Program-made: the position numbers and the translations under genes
From: a virus
Reading direction: 5' to 3' (one strand)
IMG/VR virus record: IMGVR_UViG_3300030098_004409
Span: 46,289-110,288 of that record
Length of the DNA: 64,000 bases
The notes under the pieces: model-generated
What the model was told of the DNA's origin: nothing
The model's database searches: none
What the model saw: the letters and a program-made list of their open reading frames with translations, nothing else
Shown here: positions 1 to 8,476 of the stretch, in pieces
Position numbering within the stretch: the first letter of the stretch is position 1
Layout of the letters: every line of letters starts with the position of its first letter

Positions 1-56
1 TCGTCGATGATTGGAACGATCTATTTTTTAATGTTATAGATAACTATAGGAAATAA
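1..56 (+). CDS. 3' end of a gene cut by the window edge
   Basis: An open frame enters from the left edge (first full codon at 3) and stops with TAA at 54-56, one base before the next ATG at 58. The visible tail is VDDWNDLFFNVIDNYRK. The stop/start spacing and the AGGA just inside its end match the tight packing of the following genes, so it is probably the first visible member of the plus-strand glycan operon. Too little is left to name a family. Confidence 0.5.
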   Translation, partial: VDDWNDLFFNVIDNYRK

Positions 57-57
57 A

Positions 58-495
58 ATGAAGGTAATAATATCACATAAAAATCCCCAACAAAACAGTC
101 ACACATGGATACAAGACATATCAAATCTAGATGTTCTTGTCGATGATGCAGAGGCTACAGAGATAATCGTAGACAGCACTTTATGCACATTCAACTTTGC
201 TAATATTGGCGGAATCTTAAATAAGATAATGTCAAAGCTAAGGCTAAATGGTAAAATTGTAATATACGAAAAGGATATCGACATAGTTTGTTACACCTAT
301 AATAAGTCTGGAATGAACATACAAGACTTAAATAATCTTATTTTTGAAGAGACTCCAGCAGTGGCTTGCTTTTTGAACACAGAGGTTATATCTGACTTGC
401 TTACACAGGCCGGACTTACAATAGATGAAAAATTTGTAAACAATGACACCATGCAGTCAATAATAATCGCAAGGAGAACAAAAAATGCAATCTGA
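58..495 (+). CDS. Degenerate class I methyltransferase-like protein
   Basis: A 145-residue protein. Residues 33-70 run from an acidic DDAEATEIIVDS segment through a helix to LRLNGKIVIYE, which looks like the strand-4/strand-5 part of a Rossmann SAM-dependent methyltransferase (type 11 group). The glycine-rich SAM-binding motif I that should lie near the N-terminus is not visible, and the protein is shorter than usual for the family. It may be a shortened, non-catalytic relative or a partner subunit. ATG at 58 has AGGA at 48-51 upstream. It overlaps the next gene by 11 bases, which points to translational coupling within the operon. The family call is inference from fold-level resemblance only. 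Confidence 0.55.
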   Translation: MKVIISHKNPQQNSHTWIQDISNLDVLVDDAEATEIIVDSTLCTFNFANIGGILNKIMSKLRLNGKIVIYEKDIDIVCYTYNKSGMNIQDLNNLIFEETPAVACFLNTEVISDLLTQAGLTIDEKFVNNDTMQSIIIARRTKNAI

Positions 496-1309
496 ATATC
501 AAGTTGAAACATATTGTAAAAATTGTGTGTTTGCGGAATACACCGACAATAAACAAACAGGATGTGAGTTAGGTAGACATAAAATATTTAATCCGGAAGA
601 AGCCACCCGAGAAGAAGATGGTAAACACGCCTACGTGTTTAATAGATTTTGTACCGCCTTCCGTCCAGAAGAATGGAAGCTTGTCTTAGACGATGAAGAA
701 AAAAAGGATTTAGTTGCGACAGTAAAGTCTGAGATATTTCCCCCATTGGGTATTTTTATATTCTTAAAAACTACAGCGCCTAACCCGATACAGAATTTGA
801 AAAATAGGATACAAGAAATAAAAGATCAAACAGTTGGTAGTCTTAGATATATTGTGGTAATCAACAGTAAAGTAGAATATAATGAAGAAATACATAGCAC
901 ATTAAACGACTCCTTTGACTTTGATGAAACTGAGTTTCACATAGTGCAGACTCTATTGGAACAAAGAGATCTGCTATATATAGATGATGCCTTTAAGCAT
1001 GCAAAAAATGGCTGGATTTATGTAACCGAATCAAACTGCAAGATTAGAAAAGATCTCTTCGAGGCTATTGATTATAACATAAATGTTAAGCTTAACAGGG
1101 TTGTTCTTGTTGAACCATCAGACGGTATTCAGGGAATGATTTTTCAAGCCGCTATACATAAGTTTCTTGATGGTAGCAATAACATATTAGACATAAAAAA
1201 TGCTGCACAAGTAAGGGTTAACTTTTTAGAAAAAGTGAGAGCACTTGCTGAGAATAGCGATGAGAAAACAGTCTTTACACAAGAGGAGTTCTTTGATGCA
1301 GCTTCCTAA
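485..1309 (+). CDS. Cys-motif protein with divergent glycosyltransferase-like domain
   Basis: A 274-residue protein in two parts. Residues 1-60 hold Cys11, Cys14, Cys27 and Cys56 in the pattern CKNCVFAEY...TGCELGR...RFC, a likely metal-binding module; I recall similar modules in hypothetical proteins of large aquatic phages. Residues about 85-230 alternate hydrophobic strands and helices (GIFIFLK; LRYIVVINSK; GWIYVTESNCKIRKDLFEAI) and resemble a GT-A glycosyltransferase core. The DxD that should follow the WIYV strand is replaced by TESNC, so catalysis in the usual way is doubtful. It overlaps both neighbours and sits just before a canonical family 2 transferase, so it may help that enzyme or act on the same acceptor. 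Confidence 0.55.
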   Translation: MQSEYQVETYCKNCVFAEYTDNKQTGCELGRHKIFNPEEATREEDGKHAYVFNRFCTAFRPEEWKLVLDDEEKKDLVATVKSEIFPPLGIFIFLKTTAPNPIQNLKNRIQEIKDQTVGSLRYIVVINSKVEYNEEIHSTLNDSFDFDETEFHIVQTLLEQRDLLYIDDAFKHAKNGWIYVTESNCKIRKDLFEAIDYNINVKLNRVVLVEPSDGIQGMIFQAAIHKFLDGSNNILDIKNAAQVRVNFLEKVRALAENSDEKTVFTQEEFFDAAS

Positions 1310-2135
1310 AGTATCAGTCATAATATCAAACTATAATTATGGAGACTATGTTTTAGATGCTATAGACAGCGCCCTCAAGCAGGACTATGAGGGACAAATA
1401 CGTGTCTACGTGCTAGATGACGGATCTTCCGATGGTTCTTGGGATAAAATTCGCACTTACTGCGGAGAAGATATTTCAAGCATAACAAATCAGCATGAAA
1501 TTGATGAACCATATTACAGGGGATCTATGGAGTCATTTCAATGTAATGATCTAGGTTTATGGTGTTATCGCATCAATAACTCAGGGGCGAGCACCGCTAG
1601 GAATGTTGCGATTTGGGAGGCTTGGAACTGGACAGACTATTTTGCTATTTTAGATGCAGACGATATGTATGATCCCTCAAAGATACGGAAACATGTAGAT
1701 GTGCTAATGAAGCACGACGAGGTTGGTGTAGCTTACTCCGACTACATTATACATAAAACTCATTACGGGAACGTTGACTATAAAAAGTACGAATACAAAT
1801 ATCCATATTCGATAAAAGAACTTCATAGGCAATGTATTGTGCATAGTGCTGGGTTAATAAAGAAACGACATTTAGAAAGGATTATACTTGAAAACAAAGA
1901 ATTTTATGACAGTGCTTTACATGGCCCAGCCTCTAAGGGCTTTATAGGGTGCACAGAAGATTATGATCTTTGGATTAGATTAGCTAACGTATGTATGATT
2001 AATCATATAGCAGAGCCGTTATCTTTTGTCAGGGAAACAGGGCAAAATCAATCCATGAAGATGAACCAGAGCATTTTTATTGACAACATGCAGAAAATTA
2101 AGAGCCGCGATGAGCAGATTCATACAAAAAATTAA
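1296..2135 (+). CDS. Family 2 glycosyltransferase
   Basis: A 279-residue GT-A enzyme expected to move a sugar from a nucleotide-sugar donor to a glycan or protein acceptor in the host cytoplasm. The N-terminal strand VSVIISNYNYGDY (6-18), the nucleotide-binding VLDDGSSDGSW (39-49), SGASTARN (96-103) and the metal-binding LDADD (119-123) are all in family 2 order and spacing. The start at 1296 (MQLPKVSV) is preferred over upstream in-frame starts because AAGAGGAG lies at 1281-1288 and family 2 enzymes begin right at this strand. It overlaps the preceding gene by 14 bases. No membrane anchor is seen. The sugar cannot be told from sequence. Confidence 0.9.
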   Translation: MQLPKVSVIISNYNYGDYVLDAIDSALKQDYEGQIRVYVLDDGSSDGSWDKIRTYCGEDISSITNQHEIDEPYYRGSMESFQCNDLGLWCYRINNSGASTARNVAIWEAWNWTDYFAILDADDMYDPSKIRKHVDVLMKHDEVGVAYSDYIIHKTHYGNVDYKKYEYKYPYSIKELHRQCIVHSAGLIKKRHLERIILENKEFYDSALHGPASKGFIGCTEDYDLWIRLANVCMINHIAEPLSFVRETGQNQSMKMNQSIFIDNMQKIKSRDEQIHTKN

Positions 2136-2823
2136 ACGCAATTCTCTTACCACTGGTGTTGCTTTATTGTGTGCTGGTCTCGGTAATAGAATTAAATCCA
2201 ATGAGCCGAGATCTCTAATAAAGATAGGGGGTTCGTGCCTATTAAATTGGCAGCTAGATGCCCTCAGCTCTATGTTCGTGAAGCCCAATATTTTAGTCGG
2301 TGTCGGCGTAGAGTCACAAAAAATAATGAAGAGGTTTTCTGGTCAAGTTAGTTTTGTGGAAAATCAACTTTATGAAACAACAGGCTCATTTGAAACATTA
2401 AGACTTCTTGTAAACGCTTCCACAGATGATAGTATACTGCTTGTACATGGAGATTTGTACTTTAATAGTGATATACTAGAGACAGCAGATTTTTCTAAAT
2501 CGTTTGTTGTCTTGGATACTACTAACAGTATCGCAGATCGTGAAGTTGGAATGACTATGGTGAATGAAAAGGTTAGTATACTTTCATATGGACTAAAAGA
2601 TAAGTGGGCGCAAATGGCTTTCTTTACAGGAAAGGAGCTCGCTATGCTTAGGCAACTATGTTACAAGGCTAATCAAGAATCTAAGTCTCTATTAACATTT
2701 GAAATAATAAATTCTATAATCAACAAAGGTGGATCTTTTAAAGTGCATAAACCCAACAAAACCTTTATAGTTGAAATAGATTGTATGAAGGATATAAAGA
2801 ATGAAAATTTTAATATCAAGTGA
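2110..2823 (+). CDS. Sugar-phosphate nucleotidyltransferase-like protein
   Basis: A 237-residue protein of the NTP-transferase/MobA-like fold, which would activate a sugar-1-phosphate (or similar) to an NDP-sugar. Residues 16-45 carry the signature loop VALLCAGLGNRIKS followed by EPRSLIKIGG, and HGDLYF (113-118) gives the expected metal-binding Asp115. The odd point is Arg34 where the family has the catalytic Lys of the PKxL motif. This may alter or abolish activity. The start at 2110 (MSRFIQ) is chosen over 2080 because it shortens the overlap with the previous gene to 26 bases, but no strong Shine-Dalgarno decides it. Its place among glycosyltransferases supports a role in donor supply. Confidence 0.75.
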   Translation: MSRFIQKIKRNSLTTGVALLCAGLGNRIKSNEPRSLIKIGGSCLLNWQLDALSSMFVKPNILVGVGVESQKIMKRFSGQVSFVENQLYETTGSFETLRLLVNASTDDSILLVHGDLYFNSDILETADFSKSFVVLDTTNSIADREVGMTMVNEKVSILSYGLKDKWAQMAFFTGKELAMLRQLCYKANQESKSLLTFEIINSIINKGGSFKVHKPNKTFIVEIDCMKDIKNENFNIK

Positions 2824-3847
2824 TGGGATGCACGCTCACTATTTCCAAAGGATGGCTTGGGCCAGAGCTTTTGCGGAATGTGGCGTACAAGTGTATTTTT
2901 GGGACTGCAAGAAAATACCTGCGTTTGATGCTTTCGATAGCTTCGAGCCAGATATGTTTATGGGGCAGTCCTATAACTTGGATAGGGCACTGCTCAAATG
3001 TATTTATGAAAGACCACACCTAAAAGTTGGACTCAGGGCGGGTGACTGGGGAGATTTTGAGCAAGACCAAAGGTTCAATATTCTCTATGCCACAGAACAC
3101 GAATTACAAACATTAAAAAAGTTAAAAGAAGAAACTGGCAAACCAGATTTTGTTCATATCCATTACGACCAAGAGGCTGTAGACCAGACACACTCGAAGT
3201 ATAAACAAATTGACATTGACGCTAAGTCCTTGATAATGTGCGCCGATATTCAAGACTATTTGAAATCTAATTATGATAACTCCTTAAATTGCGATATTGG
3301 GTTTGTCGGAGGCTACTGGCCTTACAAAGGAATTATTATAGACAACTACCTAACGCCGCTATGTCATCCGATTGGCAGGTACAATATCAAAATATTTGGT
3401 AATCAACCTTGGACAGGAGTCAACCAGTATTGCGGGCACATACAGGACAACAAAGTAAAGGACCTATTTGCCTCCGCTAGCATATGTCCCAACTTAAGTG
3501 AGCCACACGCCCATGAGTACGGATTCGATATTAATGAGAGATGTTTTAAGATATTATGTGCTGGTGGATTTTGCATATCTGACAACGTGTCTTCAATTAA
3601 AAAAATATTTGATGGTAATGGTGTAGTATTTGCAGACTCACCAGACGACTTCCGTGCAAAAATTGATTACTATCTTGACAATAAAGAAGAACGATTAGAA
3701 ATTAGTCGCACGGGCAGGGAGTTTGTTTTGAATAACCACACCAACTTTCATAGGGTAGCTGAAATACTATCATATTTTGGATACACTAAAGAATCTAATG
3801 ATATCATTAATGGCTGGAAGAAGGCCAAGGAACATGTAAATGTATAA
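2801..3847 (+). CDS. GT-B glycosyltransferase, CgeB/Glyco_trans_1_2 type
   Basis: A 348-residue protein with two Rossmann halves. The N-terminal half starts MKILISSDGMHAHYFQRMAWARAF. The C-terminal half holds CDIGFVGGYWPYKG, then ERCFKILCAGGFCISDN, a stretch on a spent FxxxxxVVFADSPDDF pattern, and ends HTNFHRVAEIL. This is the order of the Glyco_trans_1_2 (CgeB-like) C-terminal domain, where the RxFExLxxG segment binds the donor nucleotide. It overlaps the nucleotidyltransferase-like gene by 23 bases and the fucose synthase gene by 8, consistent with one polycistronic message. Donor and acceptor are unknown. Confidence 0.8.
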   Translation: MKILISSDGMHAHYFQRMAWARAFAECGVQVYFWDCKKIPAFDAFDSFEPDMFMGQSYNLDRALLKCIYERPHLKVGLRAGDWGDFEQDQRFNILYATEHELQTLKKLKEETGKPDFVHIHYDQEAVDQTHSKYKQIDIDAKSLIMCADIQDYLKSNYDNSLNCDIGFVGGYWPYKGIIIDNYLTPLCHPIGRYNIKIFGNQPWTGVNQYCGHIQDNKVKDLFASASICPNLSEPHAHEYGFDINERCFKILCAGGFCISDNVSSIKKIFDGNGVVFADSPDDFRAKIDYYLDNKEERLEISRTGREFVLNNHTNFHRVAEILSYFGYTKESNDIINGWKKAKEHVNV

Positions 3848-4799
3848 AGATAAAAAAGTTCTAGTGACTGGAGGCACTGGCTTCTTGGGAAAAGCTGTTG
3901 TCGATACTCTGCAGTCAAAAGGGTATAACGATATAGTTGCAATAGGCAGTTCAGTTGACCTGACATGCTGCGAAGAGACTCTCGCATACTTTGCGCGAAG
4001 AAAGCCCGAAGTAGTAATTCATCTTGCGGCTACCGTTGGAGGGATTGGGGCAAACAAAGAGAACCCCGGATTGTTCATGTACAATAATTTAGTGATGGGC
4101 ACTAACACTATCGAGGCTTCGAGGCTTAATAAAGTTGACAAGTTTGTCATGGTTGGCACTGTCTGCGCATATCCTAAATTCACCGCAGTGCCCTTTAAAG
4201 AGGAAGATATTTGGAATGGCTACCCAGAAGAAACAAATGCTCCATACGGAATTGCAAAGAAAGCACTTATGCAGCTTGTGCAATCATATCATGAGCAGTA
4301 CAACTTTAACGGTGTTAACCTCATCCCTGTTAATATGTACGGCCCTCATGATAACTTCGATCCTGCTATAAGCCATGTAATCCCTGCGCTGATACTTAAA
4401 TTTTATAAAGCTATGAAGTTTAACTTGGAAGCCGTAGAAGTTTGGGGAACTGGCGAGGCAAGCAGAGAGTTCTTGCACGTTTATGATTGTGCCAATGCTA
4501 TCAGTTTGGCGCTAGAAAAAGATGTATCCCCAGAACCAATTAACATAGGCACTGGCGGCGAAATACAAATAAAGTATCTTGCCCACACTATCGCAGAAGT
4601 AATGGGATATGACGGATCTATATATTTTAATTCTGACTATCCAGACGGACAGCCCAGAAGACAGCTAGATATTAGTCGGGCTAAACAGAGGCTAGGATAT
4701 GAGCCACAAATAGACCTGCTAGAGGGTCTTGAGACCACGATAGACTGGTTTATGGGTAACAAGGAGACTTTTGATGTTTACCTCAATCGTATTCAGTAA
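3840..4799 (+). CDS. fcl: GDP-L-fucose synthase (GDP-4-keto-6-deoxymannose epimerase/reductase)
   Basis: A 319-residue extended SDR that converts GDP-4-keto-6-deoxy-D-mannose to GDP-L-fucose with NADPH. The cofactor loop GGTGFLG is at 11-17. The family signature VGGIGANKENPG (66-77) is intact, as is TNAPYGIAKK (132-141). The catalytic set matches the E. coli enzyme position for position: Cys109, Tyr136, Lys140 and His179. Ser107 is a conservative Thr. Length is normal. The partner GDP-mannose 4,6-dehydratase is not in this window, so the substrate comes from the host or from a gene to the left. This is the best clue to the chemistry of the first cluster: the finished glycan probably contains fucose or a closely related 6-deoxyhexose. 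Confidence 0.93.
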   Translation: MYKDKKVLVTGGTGFLGKAVVDTLQSKGYNDIVAIGSSVDLTCCEETLAYFARRKPEVVIHLAATVGGIGANKENPGLFMYNNLVMGTNTIEASRLNKVDKFVMVGTVCAYPKFTAVPFKEEDIWNGYPEETNAPYGIAKKALMQLVQSYHEQYNFNGVNLIPVNMYGPHDNFDPAISHVIPALILKFYKAMKFNLEAVEVWGTGEASREFLHVYDCANAISLALEKDVSPEPINIGTGGEIQIKYLAHTIAEVMGYDGSIYFNSDYPDGQPRRQLDISRAKQRLGYEPQIDLLEGLETTIDWFMGNKETFDVYLNRIQ

Positions 4800-5652
4800 G
4801 GATAGACCTTTACAGCTTGATCTATGCCTTAAAAGCATAAAACAAAATCTATTTGCCAATAATAAGATTGTTGTTCTATACGCTACGTCTGATGGGTATG
4901 ATATAAACTACAACCAATTAATTGATGAGCATTTGGATGTAGAATTTTTTAAGCAGCGTTACAGTATATTTGAACACATAAGAACTATACTTGACGACGC
5001 ATCTGAGCATATAATGTTCTTTACAGACGACGATATAGTTTATAGAAAGTGCCAGCCGACAGAGGATGATATAAATTCTGCGTTTAATAATGATGCGTGC
5101 TGCATCTCTCTTAGGCTAGGACTCAATACATCCATGAGGGATTATGGTGATGGAGTTTTGAGAAGAGATAACATACCAGAACAAATTATGAGGATTTGTA
5201 ATACGTTAGTTTGGAATAGGACATCTATTCCTGTGGGCGGCTATTGGGCGTATCCACTTTCTGTAGATGGGCACATATTTAAGACTAGTGATATGAAAAA
5301 ATTTACTGAGGAATTATGCGTCCTGAACCAGTATTACGATAACTGCGGAGAAGTTCCCAGAGCGAAGCGCGCTTGGAATCAAACACCAAATGAGTTTGAG
5401 TCAAAACTGCAAAGGTTTTTCTTTGATATATCTCCCATAATGGCGTGTGCAGAATATAGCTGTGTGGTAAATTCCCCAAACAATAGGGTACAAAATACAG
5501 TGGCAAATAGGAGTGGCGATGTATATAATTATACAGCCCTAGACTTAAAATACGAATTTGACGAAGGTCGAAGAATTAGCCTAGACAGAATAACTATAGA
5601 CGACATAATATGTCCACATCAAGAAATAAATATATTGGAGGGCTTATCATGA
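4774..5652 (+). CDS. Putative GT-A glycosyltransferase with DDD motif
   Basis: A 292-residue protein. The N-terminus MFTSIVFSKDRPLQLDLCLKSI, the strand VVLYATSD and the segment IMFFTDDDIVYR (about 84-95) follow the GT-A layout, with TDDD as the metal/nucleotide site. The C-terminal third is unassigned but contains many aromatic residues, as is usual for acceptor sites. The ATG at 4774 is chosen over the TTG one codon earlier because AAGGAG at 4761-4766 is ideally placed. It overlaps fcl by 26 bases, so the two products may be made in step. It is a candidate for using GDP-fucose, but that is only proximity. Confidence 0.7.
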   Translation: MFTSIVFSKDRPLQLDLCLKSIKQNLFANNKIVVLYATSDGYDINYNQLIDEHLDVEFFKQRYSIFEHIRTILDDASEHIMFFTDDDIVYRKCQPTEDDINSAFNNDACCISLRLGLNTSMRDYGDGVLRRDNIPEQIMRICNTLVWNRTSIPVGGYWAYPLSVDGHIFKTSDMKKFTEELCVLNQYYDNCGEVPRAKRAWNQTPNEFESKLQRFFFDISPIMACAEYSCVVNSPNNRVQNTVANRSGDVYNYTALDLKYEFDEGRRISLDRITIDDIICPHQEINILEGLS

Positions 5653-6290
5653 TATTTAACTTACATCAGATTATAAATCATTACCAAATGAATATAGGAG
5701 GCGCTATACATGTCGGCGCGTTTGTTGGCGAAGAGCTTGATGCATACAGATCTCTAGGTCTCACAAACACAATAATGTTTGAGCCACAGAAAACACTTTA
5801 TGAAATAGTAAAGTCGAAATGCATAGACGATGAGAGAGTGTATAATGTAGCTCTTGGTAGCCATGCACATACTACAGAAATGTATATATCTTACACTGAA
5901 GGCGGCATATCTAACGGTTCTGGAGCTTCTAGCTCACTATACAGACCTAAGAAACATTTAACGGAGCATCCGCAGGTTAAATTTAATTCAAAGGAAGAGG
6001 TAAGGGTTGAATGCCTAGACGATTTTTTACTAGATAATAATATAGATGTTTCGGGTTATAACTTTTTAAATATAGACGTTCAAGGGTATGAATTAGAGGT
6101 TTTAGCTGGTGCTATCAAGCTTCTCCCTCAAACAGATATGGCGATTGTAGAAGTCAACAGAGATGAGGTTTACGAAGGTTGCCCTATGGTTGAAGAGATA
6201 GACCAGTTAATGAATGTATATGGCCTCCAGAGGGCGCACACTTTTTGGCAGTCAGAAAGTTGGGGCGATGCCCTATATGTGAGGTTATAG
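5649..6290 (+). CDS. FkbM-family methyltransferase
   Basis: A 213-residue SAM-dependent O-methyltransferase of the FkbM type, a family that often methylates sugar hydroxyls. IHVGAFVGEE (20-29) is the SAM-binding motif I, MFEPQ (43-47) carries the acidic ribose-binding residue, and FLNIDVQGYELEVLAGA (139-155) is the family hallmark. The start at 5649 follows GGAGGG at 5637-5642 and overlaps the previous stop as ATGA. An earlier in-frame start at 5610 lacks this signal. In this operon the most likely substrate is a sugar on the phage glycan, though small-molecule or protein targets are possible. Confidence 0.87.
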   Translation: MIFNLHQIINHYQMNIGGAIHVGAFVGEELDAYRSLGLTNTIMFEPQKTLYEIVKSKCIDDERVYNVALGSHAHTTEMYISYTEGGISNGSGASSSLYRPKKHLTEHPQVKFNSKEEVRVECLDDFLLDNNIDVSGYNFLNIDVQGYELEVLAGAIKLLPQTDMAIVEVNRDEVYEGCPMVEEIDQLMNVYGLQRAHTFWQSESWGDALYVRL

Positions 6291-6291
6291 T

Positions 6292-7098
6292 ATGAATTTT
6301 TTTGAAATGTGCCAAATAGAGACATCTTTATTTAATATTGACTTTGCTAAGCAAGATCCAGACTGGGCAATGGTAAAAGATGCCTATGATAATAACCTTG
6401 CGCGCAATGACGACGACTGCAAGATACCGAAGATAATTCACTTCATATGGCTTGGCAGTGAGCTTCCCGATAAATATATCGAGATAATAAACGGCTGGAA
6501 AAAACACAACCCTGAATTTGAAATATGGATTTGGGATGACAAAAAAGTAGAAACATTCCTGCCTCAAATGATAAACAAAGATTTGTATGCAGAGACAGAT
6601 AGCTTTGGTCATAAGTCAGACATGCTTAGGTATGAAATACTTAAGAGGTATGGAGGACTTTATGCGGATGTAGATTTCCTATGCAATGCCAATTTTTCTG
6701 GTTCTCATAATAAGTATTGCTTCTATGCTGGTATATGTTTAGAGAGACCTGTACAACTAAATAATGGAATTATGGCATCTATGCCTAACCATCCAATATT
6801 AGATATATGTATCGCACAAATGAGACTGGACAATCCTTGGGGTATACAGTGCCCGCAAACTCTTGTCCTGTATCAAACTGGACCTTGGGCGTTAACTAGA
6901 AGTGTTTTACACTACATGAAACATTTTGGAGATGATGGTATAATGATATATCCCTCTACTACATTTCATCCGTTTCCGGCAGCCTTTAGACATGACGCTA
7001 CAGATGAGCTGGTTAAATCTTACTACAGACCTTGGACTATGGCTTGCCATTTATGGCACTCAAGCTGGCAACCAGATTCGGAGCACTATAATGGATAA
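6292..7098 (+). CDS. Family 32-type glycosyltransferase (Gly_transf_sug, DxD)
   Basis: A 268-residue protein with the complete Gly_transf_sug signature: IPKIIHFIWLG (45-55), WKKHNPEFEIWIWDD (69-83), HKSDMLRYEILKRYGG (107-122) and the metal-binding YADVDF (124-129). Capsule synthases and OCH1-like mannosyl- and galactosyltransferases share this architecture. No transmembrane anchor is visible, so it should be soluble. Its start is one base past the previous stop and its end overlaps the next gene by 8 bases. Family assignment is firm; donor sugar is unknown. Confidence 0.9.
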   Translation: MNFFEMCQIETSLFNIDFAKQDPDWAMVKDAYDNNLARNDDDCKIPKIIHFIWLGSELPDKYIEIINGWKKHNPEFEIWIWDDKKVETFLPQMINKDLYAETDSFGHKSDMLRYEILKRYGGLYADVDFLCNANFSGSHNKYCFYAGICLERPVQLNNGIMASMPNHPILDICIAQMRLDNPWGIQCPQTLVLYQTGPWALTRSVLHYMKHFGDDGIMIYPSTTFHPFPAAFRHDATDELVKSYYRPWTMACHLWHSSWQPDSEHYNG

Positions 7099-7906
7099 AT
7101 TTGCGGTAAAAACAAATCACGAAAACCCTCCTCATAACTATCAGATATTTGAGGAATATTTTTATAATAGATTTTCACAGGAACAGCCAGAGACCGAAAG
7201 AGAATACCTGCCGGTCTGCTGGACTAACTACTACGTGTCTAAAAATTATTGTAATGATGATATGTCAGACATTCAGGATTACCTAAACTCGCTTGACAGA
7301 GCGAAAAAATATTTCACAGTATGTCAATGGGATGACGGTATTCGCAACGATGTAAATGATTTAGACTTGTTTGTCTATGCTTCTGGAGGAGTGGGAGACT
7401 ATGCCTATCCTCTCAACTGTATGCCTCACGGAACTAGTGATGTAAAACACAGAACAATATTAGCTAGCTTTATAGGGGCTTTGCAAAATAGACATCCGGT
7501 AAGAAACTTAATGTACCGTGAACTTTATAACAAGGACGGGATTGCTATGTCGGAAACTATTACATTTGAAAAATTTCAAGAGGTTCTGGCCAATTCTATA
7601 TTTGCTCTATGTCCAAGAGGTTATGGTAAAACTTCATTTAGAATATGTGAGGCGTTAGAGGCAAGAGTAATACCTGTCTACATTTATGATGAACCTTGGA
7701 TTCCATTTGAAGACGAGCTAGACTTTGAAGAGTACGGTGTTCTTTGCTCTATAAACGAGTTGCCCTTTTTGCATAACAAACTAATTGATATGGTACAAGA
7801 TATAGATAGCTTGCAGCAAATTATAACTAGAGGTGGAGAAGTATACCGTGAGTACTATTCATTTGATGGATGTTACAATAAGATTTTAAATAAGGAGATT
7901 AAATAA
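7091..7906 (+). CDS. Exostosin-like (GT47-type) glycosyltransferase
   Basis: A 271-residue GT-B-like protein. FALCPRGYGKTSFRICEAL followed by EARVIPVYIYDEPWIPF is the exostosin-type donor-binding segment, including the conserved CPRG and the Glu of the helix. The N-terminal half (about 1-90) diverges from eukaryotic exostosins and is shorter. The ATG at 7091 is chosen because it keeps only an 8-base overlap with the upstream gene, whereas earlier in-frame starts would overlap by about 100. The last eight codons (KILNKEIK, stop) reappear in nearly identical form at 8477-8503, a sign of a lost paralogue. Confidence 0.78.
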   Translation: MDKFAVKTNHENPPHNYQIFEEYFYNRFSQEQPETEREYLPVCWTNYYVSKNYCNDDMSDIQDYLNSLDRAKKYFTVCQWDDGIRNDVNDLDLFVYASGGVGDYAYPLNCMPHGTSDVKHRTILASFIGALQNRHPVRNLMYRELYNKDGIAMSETITFEKFQEVLANSIFALCPRGYGKTSFRICEALEARVIPVYIYDEPWIPFEDELDFEEYGVLCSINELPFLHNKLIDMVQDIDSLQQIITRGGEVYREYYSFDGCYNKILNKEIK

Positions 7907-7908
7907 TG
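7880..7908 (+). repeat. Gene-end direct repeat, copy 1
   Basis: This stretch encodes the last eight codons and stop of the exostosin-like gene plus the overlapping ATG of the next gene. Its 27 coding bases match 8477-8503 at 24 positions. Together the pair is the footprint of a duplication followed by deletion. Confidence 0.7.
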
Positions 7909-8469
7909 GAACATTTTTTTCAAGAGTTAGATGGATGGTTTGACGATCCTATAGACAAAGAGCTTTATAGTGAGATGGTAAACAAGTACCCGTCTGGTAG
8001 CCACTTTGTTGAAGTAGGAAGCTTCAAAGGTAAGAGCGCGTCACTCATGGCAGTAGAGATGATAAATAACGACAAAGATATTAAGTTTGATTGTGTCGAT
8101 ACTTGGCTTGGCTCACCTGAGCATCAGATCTTAGCCGAAGTAAGAAATGACACGCTGTTTAATATTTTTACAGAGAATATAAAACCAGTTGCACATAAGG
8201 TCAACGCTATTAGAGCCGCTTCAGTAGAGGCGTGCAGTCTTTATGAGGACAAGAGCCTAGACTTTGTATTCATTGATGCCGACCATAGTTACGAAGCGGT
8301 AAAAGAAGACTTAGAAGCATGGTTTCCAAAAATGAAAGATGGCGGAACGATTGCTGGGCATGACTATGGAAACCCTACTAACGGGGTAAAGCCCGCTGTT
8401 GATGAGTTCTTTTTGGAAAAAGATCTTGAAGTAGCTACTCTAAGGCATTTATGGAAAGTGTATCTGTGA
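7906..8469 (+). CDS. Class I SAM methyltransferase (Methyltransf_24)
   Basis: A 187-residue methyltransferase. FVEVGSFKGKSAS (34-46) is the SAM-binding motif I, LDFVFIDADHSYEAV (118-132) is the Methyltransf_24 hallmark, and MKDGGTIAGHDY (143-154) is the post-core strand and loop. Members include sugar and cephalosporin hydroxylase-like enzymes; catalysis of O- or N-methyl transfer to a sugar is the likeliest role here. The ATG shares one base with the preceding TAA (TAATG), a coupling arrangement seen repeatedly in this operon. Length is normal for the compact phage forms. Confidence 0.85.
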   Translation: MEHFFQELDGWFDDPIDKELYSEMVNKYPSGSHFVEVGSFKGKSASLMAVEMINNDKDIKFDCVDTWLGSPEHQILAEVRNDTLFNIFTENIKPVAHKVNAIRAASVEACSLYEDKSLDFVFIDADHSYEAVKEDLEAWFPKMKDGGTIAGHDYGNPTNGVKPAVDEFFLEKDLEVATLRHLWKVYL

Positions 8470-8476
8470 GATCAGT

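Noticed and set aside
2020-2135. Alternative start at 2080 for the nucleotidyltransferase-like gene
   Set aside because: It would add ten residues outside the fold and enlarge the overlap with the family 2 transferase without a better ribosome site.
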